From Acetobacteraceae bacterium (GTDB lineage: Bacteria; Pseudomonadota; Alphaproteobacteria; Acetobacterales; Acetobacteraceae): a DNA stretch of 64,000 bases. This document shows positions 47,963-60,600 of the stretch, in pieces. The stretch covers positions 1 through 64,000 of the forward strand of contig CANJLW010000020.1 of assembly GCA_947475245.1 (NCBI GenBank), given 5' to 3'. A program made the translations under genes and the position numbers. The notes under the pieces were generated by a model. The model did no database searches. It had not been told where the DNA came from and worked only from the letters and a program-made list of their open reading frames with translations. The number at the start of each line of letters is the position of its first letter. Within the stretch, counting starts at the first letter, position 1.

Positions 47963-48651
47963 TCGACAAACCGCTGATCCTGATCGTCGACGACGAACCG
48001 CAAATCCAGCGCTTCCTGCGCCATTCGCTGGAAGCGTCCGGCTACGCAACCCTGGCGGCGGCCGACGCGGGCACCGCCTTGCGCCTGCAGGCGGAGCGCG
48101 CGCCCGACCTGATGATCCTGGACCTCGGCCTGCCCGATCTGGACGGCAAGGCCGTCATCGGTACGGTGCGGCAGCGATCCGACATACCGATCGTCGTCCT
48201 GTCCGCGCATGACCGAGAGGCGGAGAAGATCGCTGCACTCGACCTCGGCGCGAACGACTTCATCGGCAAGCCGTTCGGCATCGGGGAGTTGCTGGCCCGC
48301 GTCCGCGTCTGGCTGCGTGCCCAAAAGCCCCAACCAACGCCCACCGTTCGGCTGACCCTGGGCGACATCGCGATCGATCTGGACGCGCATCGGGTCGAAC
48401 GCGCCGGAACGTCGATCCGGCTGACGCCGAAGGAATTCGATCTGTTGGCCCTGCTGGCCGGGCATCCCGGACGCGTGCTGACGCATCGCCAGATCCTGAC
48501 GAAGATCTGGGGACCGGCGCATGTCGAGGACACGCCGTACCTGCGGGTGTTCATCGGTCAGTTGCGGCAAAAGATCGAAGCGAACCCGTCGGAACCCGTG
48601 CTGATCCTGACCGAACCCGGCGTCGGCTATCGGGCGATGGACCGCGGGTAG
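47959..48651 (+). CDS. kdpE: KdpE-like response regulator (OmpR family)
   Basis: A 230-residue response regulator. The receiver has D11-D12 (IVDDEPQIQRFLRHSL), the phosphorylation site D55 (LMILDLGLPDLDG) and the IGKPFG lysine. The OmpR/PhoB winged helix ends with RVFIGQLRQKIEANPSEPVLILTEPGVGYR. The N terminus ILIVDDEPQIQRFLR is the usual KdpE sequence. It overlaps the kinase gene as ATGA and forms a two-component system for potassium or envelope stress. It probably acts on kup, in place of an absent kdpFABC operon. Confidence 0.9.
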   Translation: MIDKPLILIVDDEPQIQRFLRHSLEASGYATLAAADAGTALRLQAERAPDLMILDLGLPDLDGKAVIGTVRQRSDIPIVVLSAHDREAEKIAALDLGANDFIGKPFGIGELLARVRVWLRAQKPQPTPTVRLTLGDIAIDLDAHRVERAGTSIRLTPKEFDLLALLAGHPGRVLTHRQILTKIWGPAHVEDTPYLRVFIGQLRQKIEANPSEPVLILTEPGVGYRAMDRG

Positions 48652-48655
48652 ACGA

Positions 48656-49924
48656 TCACAGCTCCCGCATCGCGCCGCGCAGACTGTCGCGCAGCGGGGC
48701 GATCAGATAGTCCAACGCGGTGCGGGGCGCGACGGGCACGATCACCTCGACCGGCATGCCCGGCCCCAGACGCGGCAGCAGCGTGCCGTCCTGGCGATCC
48801 GCCAACAAGGCGATCTCCGCGCGGAAATAGGTGTGGCCGGAACGCGAATCCGTCACTTTGTCGGCGGAAATCACCCGTATCTCCCCCTGGATCGGCGCGG
48901 TATCGCGGGCGTTGAAGCCGACTGCGATCACGTCGGCCAACTGGCCGATCCGCAGATGCTCGACGTCTTCCGGCCTGATTTCCGCCTCCGCCACCAGCAC
49001 GCGCGATGTCGGCACCAGGTCCATGAGCGGCCGACCCGGCTCTATCACACCGCCTGCGGTGAAGATGGCGAGGTTCACGACCTCTCCGTCGATCGGCGCG
49101 CGCACGTCCAGGCGGTTGAGTTGATCGCGATCGGCCGCCAGACGCGGCAGCACGTCGTTGATGCGCAGTTGGGATTCGCGCAGTTCCCGCGTCGCCTCGG
49201 TCTGGCTGGTTTCCCGCAGGCGGAGCTTTTCAGCGGCCAGTTCGACACCCTGGGAAGCGAAACGCGCGACATCGGCCGATAATTGCCCGACCTGTCCGCG
49301 CACCGCTTCGACGGAGCGGCTGAGTTCCAGCAGCCGGTTTTTCGACGCAAGGCCGGATCGTTCCAGTTCGGCGATGCCGCGCAATTCGGCTTCCGCGAAG
49401 CCCAACTGCTTGACGGCGGACGTCAGTTGCAGCCGAGCGCCGCGTTCTTGCGCCAGGGATTGTTCAATGCGCTGGTCGATGACATCGAGCTGGCGTTGCA
49501 GCAGGTCGCGTCGATTGCGGAAGATCACCCGTTCCCGCGCCATCATCGACGCGGCGACCGGATCGTCTTCGGACAGATCGGCGGGGAAGGCGATGTCCGC
49601 CGCGCCCGACAATTCCGCCAGATCGCGCGCCGACAATGCCCGGTCGGCCAGAAGTTGAGAGCGGTGAACATCGAAGATCGCGCGCGCCTGCGTATCGTCG
49701 AGCCGCAGCAACACCTGACCCTGTCGCACGATGCTGCCGTCGCGCACGTTCAGTTCGGCGACGATGCCGCCTTCGCGATGCTGCACGGTCTTGCGATTAC
49801 CGTGTACGATCAGCGAGCCGGTACCGATCACCGCGCCGTCGAGCGGCGCCAGGGCGCACCACGATCCGATACCCAGGAAGAACACCGTGACCGTGACGAT
49901 TCCGGTCCAGATCGCGCGCTTCAT
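48656..49924 (-). CDS. Type I secretion membrane fusion protein (HlyD/PrtE family)
   Basis: A 422-residue adaptor. It has a short cytoplasmic N terminus, one membrane span near residues 8-28, a barrel/lipoyl part (GTGSLIVHGNRKTVQHREGGIVAELNVRDG), a long alpha-helical hairpin (about 80-280) and a second lipoyl/barrel half (GRPLMDLVPTSRVLVAEAEI). This is the HlyD/PrtE layout. The start at 49924 overlaps the ABC gene stop as ATGA; the longer frame to 50104 is not used. Together with the ABC exporter and a TolC elsewhere it forms the secretion tunnel. Confidence 0.9.
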   Translation of the reverse strand: MKRAIWTGIVTVTVFFLGIGSWCALAPLDGAVIGTGSLIVHGNRKTVQHREGGIVAELNVRDGSIVRQGQVLLRLDDTQARAIFDVHRSQLLADRALSARDLAELSGAADIAFPADLSEDDPVAASMMARERVIFRNRRDLLQRQLDVIDQRIEQSLAQERGARLQLTSAVKQLGFAEAELRGIAELERSGLASKNRLLELSRSVEAVRGQVGQLSADVARFASQGVELAAEKLRLRETSQTEATRELRESQLRINDVLPRLAADRDQLNRLDVRAPIDGEVVNLAIFTAGGVIEPGRPLMDLVPTSRVLVAEAEIRPEDVEHLRIGQLADVIAVGFNARDTAPIQGEIRVISADKVTDSRSGHTYFRAEIALLADRQDGTLLPRLGPGMPVEVIVPVAPRTALDYLIAPLRDSLRGAMREL

Positions 49925-51615
49925 GCCCGTCCTCCCGCCGCGACCAGCGCCGGCGTCTGTTGTGCCATGAACTCCATCGCCTTGCGTACCTCCGTCATCT
50001 GCCCGTTGGCGACGGTGGCGACGTAGTCGGATATGCGCACCAACCCGACGCGATGGGTGATCATGACCACAGTGCGCTTGCGTTGTTTCAATTCCAGAAC
50101 GCATTCGGTCAGCGCGGCTTCGCCGTCGGAGTCCAAATTGGCGTTCGGCTCGTCCATTACGATCACCGCCGGATCGCCCAGCAGCGCGCGGGCCAGCGCG
50201 ATGCGTTGTTTCTGCCCGCCCGACAGGGTGGCCGCGACATCGTCCAGCGGCGTGCCGTATCCGTGCGGCAGGCGCACGATCATTTCGTGCGCGCGGGCGG
50301 CCTTCGCGGCGGCGACCACGGCTTCATCCGCCACATCCCCGAAACGGGCGATGTTTTCCCGGATCGTGCCCGGGAACAGCGCGACTTCCTGCGGCAAATA
50401 GCCGATCGCCCGCCCCAACTGGCCGCGATCCCAGGTTGTAAGATCTGCGCCGTCCAACCGCACGACGCCGCCGTCGGGACGGATCGCGCCCGCCATCAGA
50501 CGGGCGATGGTGGATTTGCCGGCGGCGCTGGCACCGACAATGGTCAGCACCGCGCCGGCCTGGATTTTCATGGACACCGCCTTGACCGCCGAACGCGTCG
50601 CGCCCGGCGGGGTCCAGCCGACACTATCGAGTTCCAGGTCGCCGCGCGGCGCGGGCAGTTCGACGGTGACGGGGTCGCGGCCGGCGGCATCGGTCAGCGC
50701 CCGGATGCGGCCCAGGGCTTCCCTGGCGGCCAAAGTCGGACGCCACGCATTAATAATCGCCTCAATCGGCGCCAGGGCTCGGCCCAGCAGCAACGATCCG
50801 GCGAAGACCGCGCCGCCGCTGACTTCGTTCCGGATCGCAAGCCACGCGCCCAGGCCGAGGATGGCGGACTGGAAGAACATGCGGGCGAATTTGCCCGTCG
50901 CGCCGAGAATGACGGACCGCACGCTGGCGCTGGTCTGCGCCGCCAACATATCGCCGCGCAGGCGACGCCAGCGCCCGGTCAGCGTTTCGCCCATGCCCAT
51001 GGTGCGGGCGCAGTCGCCATAGCGGGTGACGGCTTCGCCGAACCGATAGGCGCGGGCGGCGGCCTGGCCGGCGCGTGCCATGGGTTGGCGGGCCACGCGT
51101 TCCGATATCACGGTCAGCACCAACAGCACGACGGCGGCGGCGACGGCGAAAAGCCCCATCAGCGGGTGCAGCAGGGTGATCGCGCCGAGATAGATCGGTG
51201 CCCACGGCAGATCGACGAACGCCAAGGGTCCGGCACCGCCGGCGAACTGACGCACGGTATCAAGATCGCGGGCCACATGCACCGCTTGGCCGTCCGCCGA
51301 AGCGGGGGATGTCGTCGTCATGCGGCGCAACAAGGCAAGGCCGAGCCGGTCTTCCACGACATCGCTGACGGCGGTCAGGATGCGTCCGCGTACGGCGTCG
51401 AGGATGGCATAGACCCCGAAGCAAAGCGCGACGGCGAGCGTCAGCCAGATCAGCGTCGCCACGCTGCGGCTGTGCATCACGCGGTCGTAGACCTGCATCA
51501 TGTAGAGCGGCGACGCCAGATAGATGACGTTCAGGAAGCAGGAGAACCCCGCCACCCAGCCGATCGGACCGGCCATGGCGACGAGGGTTCCGCGTGTGGG
51601 GGAAGCGTTGCTCAT
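49921..51615 (-). CDS. Type I secretion ABC transporter/ATPase (PrtD family)
   Basis: A 564-residue export ABC protein. An N-terminal membrane domain of about six spans (GFSCFLNVIYLASPLYMMQVYDRVMHSRSVATL) is followed by an ATPase domain with Walker A GASAAGKST, the signature LSGGQKQRIALARALL and Walker B VIVMDEPNANLDS. No peptidase-like (C39) domain is present, so the cargo is not processed by it. The PrtD/AprD group exports proteins with C-terminal signals. It starts 13 bp after the giant repeat gene, which is its probable cargo. Confidence 0.93.
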   Translation of the reverse strand: MSNASPTRGTLVAMAGPIGWVAGFSCFLNVIYLASPLYMMQVYDRVMHSRSVATLIWLTLAVALCFGVYAILDAVRGRILTAVSDVVEDRLGLALLRRMTTTSPASADGQAVHVARDLDTVRQFAGGAGPLAFVDLPWAPIYLGAITLLHPLMGLFAVAAAVVLLVLTVISERVARQPMARAGQAAARAYRFGEAVTRYGDCARTMGMGETLTGRWRRLRGDMLAAQTSASVRSVILGATGKFARMFFQSAILGLGAWLAIRNEVSGGAVFAGSLLLGRALAPIEAIINAWRPTLAAREALGRIRALTDAAGRDPVTVELPAPRGDLELDSVGWTPPGATRSAVKAVSMKIQAGAVLTIVGASAAGKSTIARLMAGAIRPDGGVVRLDGADLTTWDRGQLGRAIGYLPQEVALFPGTIRENIARFGDVADEAVVAAAKAARAHEMIVRLPHGYGTPLDDVAATLSGGQKQRIALARALLGDPAVIVMDEPNANLDSDGEAALTECVLELKQRKRTVVMITHRVGLVRISDYVATVANGQMTEVRKAMEFMAQQTPALVAAGGRA

Positions 51616-51628
51616 GCGACGCCTCCCT

Positions 51629-54600
51629 TCAGGTCAGATGCCGAATGAAGATTTCCGACGGGTCGAGCGCGGCGGGTGTCGTCGCCGATCCCAGCGTGAC
51701 CAGGACCAGCGGGGCGTGCCCGTCGATACTCAGGGACAACGTATGCTGGGTCGCGTCGTAGACCAGCACGGGGTTGGCCGGATGGGCCGGGACGGTCGCC
51801 GTGGTGTAGAGGTTGACGTATTTGCCGGTATCGACCTGAACCTGACCGGTTGCCGCGAAGGTTGCTCCGTCGGTGGTAGCCTGGGTGGTCAGCACGCTGC
51901 GTTCCAGCACGATGATGGGGGCCGATTCGCTGGTCGCCGCGGATGCGCCGACGACTTCCGTCACCACCACGCCGTTGCCGATTGCGCCTTCCGACGCGCT
52001 GACGCTGAACGCTTCGGACACCGTCGATTGCGACAACAGCGTGCCGTTCGACGCGTAGACCCGGGCGGTTGCTCCGTCGATGCCGTTGCCGGCGACATGG
52101 ACGGTGCCGGAGCCGGAGGTGATCACGATATCGGTGGCGAGCGCGGAGATCGCGTGCCCGTTGAGCGACAGGCCGTCGTCCTGCAACTCGATGTATTCCG
52201 ACGGCGTCAGCGCCAGCGCGTCCTGGGTCACGGTGATGACGTGGCCGTCTTCGTCGAAGCCGCTGGCGAAGCTGGCGATCGCCACCAGCGCCGCGGCGTC
52301 GGCATAGTCGTTCGACGCCAGGATGATGGTGTTCGACCCCAGCGTGAAGTGAGGCAGCGCCGCCAGTTTCGTCGCCGTGGCGATCGAGAGTGTTTCGTCT
52401 CCGTTCAGCGTGACCGACGCCGCCAGTGTTTCCGCCGCGAGATTGGCGGAATTGAGCAGATAGGCGGCCCCGTCCTCGATGGATAGCGCGCCGGTGTCGG
52501 TGTAGCCGGGCAAGGCGACAAGCCGGGCGGCGGTGCGGGCGTCCAGCGTTTCGGCACCGGACAGTTCGATATGCACGTCGGCCTTATAGGCGGAGGCGTT
52601 GACGATATCGTCCAGCACGCCGTCGAGCAGGTTGTCGGAACTGTCACTGACGGTCAGCACGTGGTTGAGGTGGAATTTGGCCTCGCTCAGCAGTGCTTCC
52701 GCGTCCGCCGAGGTTACGCTGGCGTCCGCCGTCAGTTGCCAGACATCGGCCAGGGCCAGACCGTCCGCGTAGCTGGGATCGAGCAGGTGGGTGGGCGTGT
52801 CGGACACGGTCAGCGTGTAGCTGCCCTTGGCGAAGTGGATGCTGTCGGCCAGTCCCGACAAGGTGGTGGCATTGGCCGCGGTGGTGGTCTGATCGGAGGA
52901 GAACGTGGTGCCGTTCATCGTGGTCAGCGATGCGGTATTCGTGCCGTTGATCAGCACCGACACGGTATCGGCGACCACCAGGTTGAAATCGTCGTGCACC
53001 GCGGTGTTGGAGGTCCAACCTCCCGAACCCGTCATGGTCTTGATGTTGGACAGCGTATCGGTGACGGATTCGATATGGCCGGTGAAATCGACATTGGCGA
53101 TGGGGATGCCCGCGCCGCCGCCGACCTTGAGCAAGGCCAGGAAGCTGTTGGCCTGACTGACGGTGACCGTTCCACTGTCGGTAATGGTGATCGTGCCGCC
53201 CAGCAGGTTCGTGCCGGTGGTCAGGGTCGCCACATGTTCGAAGGTATCGACAATGTCCGGTGTGACGATCGACTTCGCGGCGGTGGACAGGCCGCTGACC
53301 GTCGCCACGTCGCCCGACACGTGCACGCTGTGCCCGCCGAGCTTGAAGGCGGACCCGAGAAGGCCGAGCTTGTTGGCGTCGGTGACGGAGAAGCCGGTGG
53401 CATCGGCGGCGAGAGTCAGGCTGAAAGCGCCGGTGGACAGACCGCTGAGTCCGCCGATGATCGCCGCGTTCGCCGCCGTAACGGTGGCGCTGCCCGACAA
53501 GGCCCAGGTGGTCGGCGTCAGGCTTGGGCTGCCGCCCAGTTGCGTCAGTGCGTTGGCCGCGATGTTGGCCGCCGTGTCGCGCACGGTCAGGTTCGCGCCC
53601 AGCGCCATCGTCGCGCCCAAGGTCAGCAGATGGGCATAGACCGCATCGGTGACCGTGGCGCCGGCGCTGACGATCACGTTGTCGATCGCCGCGTGGTTGG
53701 CGTTCAACGTCGCGAAGGCGCTTTCGATTTGCGCCGCTGTGCTCTGCACCTTCAGCACATTGGTGGTGCCGCTGGGATTGTTCTTGCTGAAGTTGTTGAT
53801 CGAAAACAGGGTGGACGCGACGCTGGCGGACACCGTCGCGGTGCCGCCCGAAGTCTTGAGATAGACTCCGTCGATCGCCGCGTTGTTGACCGCCGCCAGA
53901 TAGCCGTCGACGCTGTCGGTCAAGTGCGACGCGGTATCCCAGACCCGCAGCGTGTAGCCGTTCTTGTCCAGTGCCGTCAGGCTTTGCAGCGAAAGCGCCT
54001 CGGCCGCCGTCACTACGGAATTGCCGGTCAATTGCACCGCATGGCTGTTCAGGAAGGCGAGCCCCGGCGCGCCATTGGCGGCGATTGCGGCGGCGATCTG
54101 CGCGCCGGTATCGGCAATGGTCAGGCTGGTCGCGGTCAGATTCGGGATGGCGAGCAGGGCGGCGAGTTCCACCGCGCTGACCGTCGTGTTGGTCAGGTTG
54201 GCGGCGGAGAACTTGCTGCCCAGCGTGTTCAGCGCGGTCAGGTTGGACAGAATATTGGCTGCCGTGTCCGTGACCTGCACGTCACCCACCACGTCATCGG
54301 CGGCAAGCGTGGTGCGCAGGGCGGCGATCTGCGACGCCGTGCCGATCACCCGCGCCACGCCGTCGATGGAAATCGCGTCGATCACCGCGCTCGCGCTGGC
54401 ATAGGTCGTTGCCGTGAGGGTAATCGACGGCGTATCGGCCACCCCGTCGGTCAGATTGATCGTCAGCGAATGACCTGGATCGATAAGCGTGCTCTTCAGC
54501 GTGTTCAGGGCAGCGGAAACCGAAGCGCTGGTGTCGATGATCACGACGCCGGTCGTCAGATCCAGTTCCGGTTCGGTCAGTGCCACCACATGGGCCACGG

Positions 54601-57600
54601 TGTCGCCGATGACGAGCGCATGCCCGCCGTTACTGAAGCCAGGTAGGTCCGCCAAGGCCGACAGAGTCTGTGCGCCCGTCAGGATGCCGCCGGAAAGCTG
54701 GGTATAGGTGACGGACGGCAACCAATCTCCGTTATCGGGGTCGAGCAGATGGTTGACGGTATCGGCGACGGTCAGCGGCTGCGCGCCGGAGTTAAAGCCG
54801 GGCAGCGATGCCAGTTGCAGGGCGATGGCGGCGGTAACGGTTTGCGGCGCGACCAGAGCGGTTTCAGTGGCAAGGACGATCCCCGCCAGGTTGCCGGACA
54901 GCAGCAGGTTGGTGGCGGTATCCGCAACTCCCAGCGTCTGGCCGCCGGCCAGCGCGCCGCCCAGAATTGCGGACAGGATTGTCGCGTTCGCGGCGGTGAC
55001 GCCGGTGGGATTACCGGTCATCGTTACGGCGTGGGCGTTGGTCAGGATGGCATGCGCCACGCCATAGGCGCTCAGCAGCGCGGATGCCGTTCCGGTTACC
55101 GTCACGTCGCTTTCGTCGAAGGTCGCCAGTCCCACCAGGGCGCTGTAAAGCGTCGCGGCATCGGCGGCGGAGATAGTGGCGTCGGCCGGCGTCACCGTCG
55201 TGATGGCGGCGGCATGGGCAACGATCTTCGGCGTTCCGCCCCCCAGATCGGCCAGCAGATGCGCCGCGGTATCCAGCACGTTGATGTGATCGGGCGGGAT
55301 ATCCAGGGCGAACACCGCGTCGATGTCCGCGACGGCGACATCGGTCACGGCGAAGTCGCCGCCGGACAGCAGATCGATGACCGATCCGTCACCGTCGTCG
55401 ACCCCGGTCAGAAGCGCCTGCGCCCCCGTCAGATGGATCGTGCCGCTGTCGGAGATCGCGATCCCGGACAGTGACGCGAGATGCGCCAGCAGCGTGGACG
55501 ATCCGCCGGTCAGATCGGCCTCGATATGCGCCGCCGTGTCGAGGATCGCTATTTGCGTTGGCGGCACACCCAGCGCGAGCAGGCTGCCGAGTTGCGCCAC
55601 GGTCGCGTGGGTAACGTGGAAACCGGCCCCGGAAACGAAACTCATCGCCGAGGAGCCGCTATCCGCGACGCCAGCGACCAGGGCCTGCGCGGCGGTCAGG
55701 ACGATACTGCCGCCGCCGGTGGCGGCGATCTGATCGATCGTGCCAAGACTGGCGAGGATGTCGGACTCCGCGCCGGCCGCGAGGTCGGTCTGGATATGCG
55801 CCACGGTATCGCTCATGCGGATCGTGGTGGGTGGAACGGGGAGGTTAGCGACTTCCGCCAGATGCGCGACCGTGACCTGCGTGACCAGCAACCCGCCACC
55901 GGACAGATGCGAGAACACGCTGCCCGCGCCGTCATTGACATGGGCGGCGAGCACCTGGCTTTCCGTCAGCGAGATCGTGCCGGACGTCACCGTGACCATG
56001 CCGAGCAAGGTTCGGCCGGCGACGAGGTCCGAAGTGCCGGAGGCGAGATCGGCGGCGATATGCGCTGCGGTGTCGGATACCGCGATGATGTCGGGGACCA
56101 CACCCAGCGCCGTCAGCGTGTCGAGATCGGCGACCGCGGCACCGGTGACCGCGACCAACCCGCCGGACAATTTCGACAGGGCGGAACCCGCGCCGTCATC
56201 GACCCCGGAGGCCAGGATTTGCGCGACGGTCAAGACGACAAGGCCGCCGTCGCCGATCTGGATTTCGGCGATATCGGACAGGTTCGCCAGAATGTCGGAC
56301 GATCCGATCAGGTCGGCCCGGATATGCGCCGCCGTGTCGTTGAGCAGGATATGGTCGGGCGCGACGTCCAGCGCCAGGATCGTGGCGATCTGCGCGACGG
56401 TAACATCACTGACGACGAGCGTGCCGCCCGACAGTTTCGCCAGCGCCGATCCGACGCCGTCGTCCACCCCTGCGAACAGTGCCTGGGCGGCGGTCAACGT
56501 CAGATCGCCCGCGCCGGAAACGATGGATGTGATGCTCGCCAGGTTCTCCAGAATATGCGATCCGGCCCCGGCGGCGAGATCGAGCGCGATGTGTGCGGCG
56601 GTGTCGCCGACCACCATGTGATCGGGCGCCACCGGCAGTTCGGCGACAAGTTCCAGATCGGCGACGAGCACGTCGGTGACCGTCAGGCTGCCGCCCGAGA
56701 GATGCGAGAGCACGCTGCCCGCGCCGTCGTTGACGTGTGCGGCGCGGACCTGGGATTCCGTCAGCACGATCGTGCCGGCGTCGCTGTTGGTCAGCGCGAT
56801 GATCTGGTCCCAATTCGCCGCGAGGTCGGACGACCCGCCGGCGAGGTCGGCCTGAATATGCGCCGCCGTGTCGGAGATGGAGAACAGGCCGACAATGGGG
56901 AAGACCGTGGCCCATAGCGGCACCTGCGCGACCGTCAACTCGGTGATGTTCACGTGCCCGCCGGACAGTTTTTCGTGCACCGAACCGCCGCCATCGGCGA
57001 TTCCCGTGCGAGACGCTTGGGTGTGGGTCAGGACGATCGTGCCCTCGTCCGAGACATCGATAACCGACACGCTCGCCAACGCCGTCAGGATGTCGGACGT
57101 GCCGGCGATCAGATCGGCGGTAATATTGGCGGCGGTATCGGACAGGGCGATGTGATCGGGCGCGGTCGCCAGCGCGGCGATGGCGTCGAGGTCGGCGACC
57201 GCCGCATCGACGATGTCGAAATCGCCGCCGGACAGCTTGTCCATGGCCGATCCGACGCCGTCGGCGATGCCGGCAACCGAGGCTTCCGCCAGGGTCAGCG
57301 CCACCGCCGCCGCGTCGCTGACGACGATTTCGGAGATGTCGGCGAGGTTGGCCAGCAGGACGGAGGTACCGAGCAGGTCGGCCTTGATATGCGCCGCGGT
57401 GTCGGAGACCACGATGTGATCCGGCACCACGCCCAACGCCAGGACGGTGGCGATTTGCGCGACGGTCACATTGGTGACGACGAAGGTGCCGCCGGACAGC
57501 TTCGCCAGCGCGGAGCCTGCCCCGTCGTCGACGCCTTCGGCCAGCGCCTGAGCGGCGGTCAGCGAAATCGTGCCGGCAGCCGATACGATGGCGGTGATCG

Positions 57601-60600
57601 ACGACAGGTTACCGAGGATATGAGACGCCTCGCCCAACGCCAGATCGGTCGCGATATGCGCCGCCGTGTCGCTGACCGCGATGTGGTCGGGCGCCTTGCC
57701 AAGGTTGGCGACGATGTCGACGTTGGCGGCGAGCACTTCGGTGACCACCAGGGTGCCGCCGGTCAGGTGCGACAGCACGGAACCGGTGCCGTCGTCGACG
57801 CCTTCGGCCAGCACCTGGGTTTCGGTCAACGTAATGACGCCCGCATCGTTGGCATCAAGCGCGGACAGCAGCGCGCGATGCGTCACAAGCACCGACGAAC
57901 CGCCGGTCAGGTCGGATTGGATATGCGCCGCCGTGTCGGCGACCTCGATGGCCGAAGGGCTCACGAAAAGATCCGCGACGGCATGCACATCGGCGACCGG
58001 GATGTCTTCGGCGACGACGGTGCCGCCGGACAGCTTCGCCAGCACAGACCCGCCGCCGTCGGCCATTCCAGTGGTCTGGATGGCGGCCGAACCCAACCGT
58101 ATCGTTCCCGCGTCGGTGACGACGATGGCGGAAACCGTGGACAGGTGGCTCAGGATGTCACCGGCACCGAGGAGATCGGCCTGGATATGGACGGCGGTGT
58201 CGGCGATGGCGACGATGTCGGGCGGAACGCTCAGCCCCAGAACGTTGTTGAATTGCGCCATGGGGACATCGGTGACGATAAAGGTCGCGCCGGACAGTTT
58301 GGATAGCGCGGAGGGCCCGCCGTCATTGACGCCGGCGACCAATACCTGCGTCAGGGTCAGCGAGATCGTGCCGGCTTCGGACTCGATGGAGGCGATGGTG
58401 GAGAGGTTGGCGAGGATGTGGGACGTAAGGCCGGCGGCCAGGTCGGACTGGATATGCGCCGCCGTGTCGTGGACCCGAATAACAGTCGGCGGCACGTAAA
58501 GACCGGCGACGATATCGACGTCGGCGGCGAGCACGCCCGTCACGGTCAGGCTGCCGCCGCCGGACATTTTCGCCAGCACCGACGCCGCACCGTCGTTCAC
58601 ATGCGCTGCGCGGACCTGCGCTTCGGTCAGGCTAAGCCCGTCGGCGTCGCTATTGAGAATGCCGGTCAGCCGATCGACATGCGCCGCCAGGATCGACGAT
58701 CCACCAGTCAGATCGGCCTGGATATGCGCGCCGGTGTCGGTAACCGCGACATGATCGGGCGGAACCTCCGCGTCCATCGTCGTGTCGAGTTCGGCGATCG
58801 TCGCGTCGGTGACGGTGACCGATCCGCCCGACAGTTTCGCCAGCGCCGAACCGGCGGAGTCGCTGATCCCCGTGGTCTGGAACTGCGCGACCGTCAGGAA
58901 GATCGCGCCGTGATCGCCGACGTTGATGGAGCCGATATCGGCGAGGTTGGCCAGAATGTCGGAGGAGCCGGAGATCAGATCAGCCTGGATGTTCGCCGCC
59001 GTGTCGTCGATGGTGACGTGGTCGGGCGGGGTGCTCAGGCCGAAGATGTCGTCGATGTCGGCAATTGCGAGACCGCTTACGACGAAGCTACCGCCGGACA
59101 ATTTGGCCAATGCCGATCCGGGGCCGTCGGCCACGCCCGCGACATGCGCCTGCGTGCCGGTCAGCGCGATCGAACCGGCATCCGAAACGACGATGCTGGA
59201 GATATCCGCGATATTGGCGAGCAGGGCGGAGCTTCCGCCGATCAGGTCGGCCTGGATATGCGCCGCTGTGTCACTGACCACGATGTGATCGGGCGGCACG
59301 CCCAGGGCCAGGATCGCGGCGATTTGCGCGACCGATACGCCGGTAACGACCAGATCGGCGCCGGACAGTTTCGCCAGTGCCGATCCGCTGCCGTCGTCTA
59401 CTCCCTCGGCCAGGACCTGAGACGCCGTCAGGGTGATGGTTCCCGCGCCGGCATGGATGGCCGCGATCATGCTCAGATGCGCAACCAGCGCCGAACCCGC
59501 GCCGGCCGCGAGATCGGTCTGGATATGCGCCGCGGAGTCGTCGACAATCACGGTGTGCGGGGGCACGAAAAGGGCGGCAAGCGTATCGAGATCGGCGACC
59601 GTTGCGTCGGTGACCTCGACCTGTCCGCCGTCCAGAAGGGCCAGAACGGAGTCGGCGGCGTCCGCGACATGGGCGGCGGTGATTTGCGCGGTGGTCAGAG
59701 AGATCGTGCCGATATCCGTGTTGACGATCGTCCCCAGCAGGGCGCGGTGCGCCATCAGGCGCGACGATCCGCCGGTCAGATCGGCTTGCAGCTGCGCCGC
59801 CGTGTCGGCGACCTCGACGGCATCGGGCGTGCTTGCCAAGGCGGCGGCGGAGTCGAGATCGGCGACAGCCACGCCGGTCACGATGAAGTCTCCACCGGCC
59901 AGCTTCGCGGCGAAGGAACCGGCGCCATCGGCGACACCGGCGGTTTGCGCCAGCGTCAGCGACAGGCGGACCGCCCCGGCGTCGGACACCGACACGGCGC
60001 TGATGTCACCCAGGTTGGCCAGGATCGCCGACGTGCCGCCGGTCAGATCGGCCTGCACATGCGCCGCCGTATCGCTGATCGCGATATGCTCCGGCGCGAC
60101 GCCCAGCCCGAGGACGGCATCGATTTGCGCCACCGCGACGTCGGTCACGACCAGGTCGGCGCCGGACAGCATCGCCAGGGCGGAACCCGCGCCGTCGTCC
60201 ACGCCCGCCGTCAGCACCTGAGCCGCCGTCAGCTCGATCGTCCCCGCGCCGGACTGGATCGCCGTGATGGTGTCGAGATTGCCAAGGATCGCCGAGTCCT
60301 CGCCCAGGGCGAGGTCGGCCTGGATATGCGCCGCCGTATCGGCGACCACGATCTGGTCGGGCGGCAGGCCCAAATGCGCGATGGCATCGATCTGCGCGAC
60401 CGTCGTGTCGGTTACCCGCAGCAGGCCTCCGGTCAGGAACGACAGCACCGATCCCGCGCCGTCGTTGACATGGGCGGCCAGGACCTGGGTCGCCGTCAGC
60501 GCGATCGTGCCGGCGTCGTCGTTGGCGACTGCGGTCAGCAGCGCGCGATGCGCGATCAGCTCGGAGTCCGGATCGATCAGATCGGCCTGGATGTGCGCCG

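Noticed and set aside
52571-54646. A 691-codon plus-strand open frame opposite the giant gene
   Set aside because: It is a mirror of the repeat coding sequence in a GC-rich frame, with low-complexity R/G/Q-rich protein and no motif. The minus-strand frame is continuous through it.
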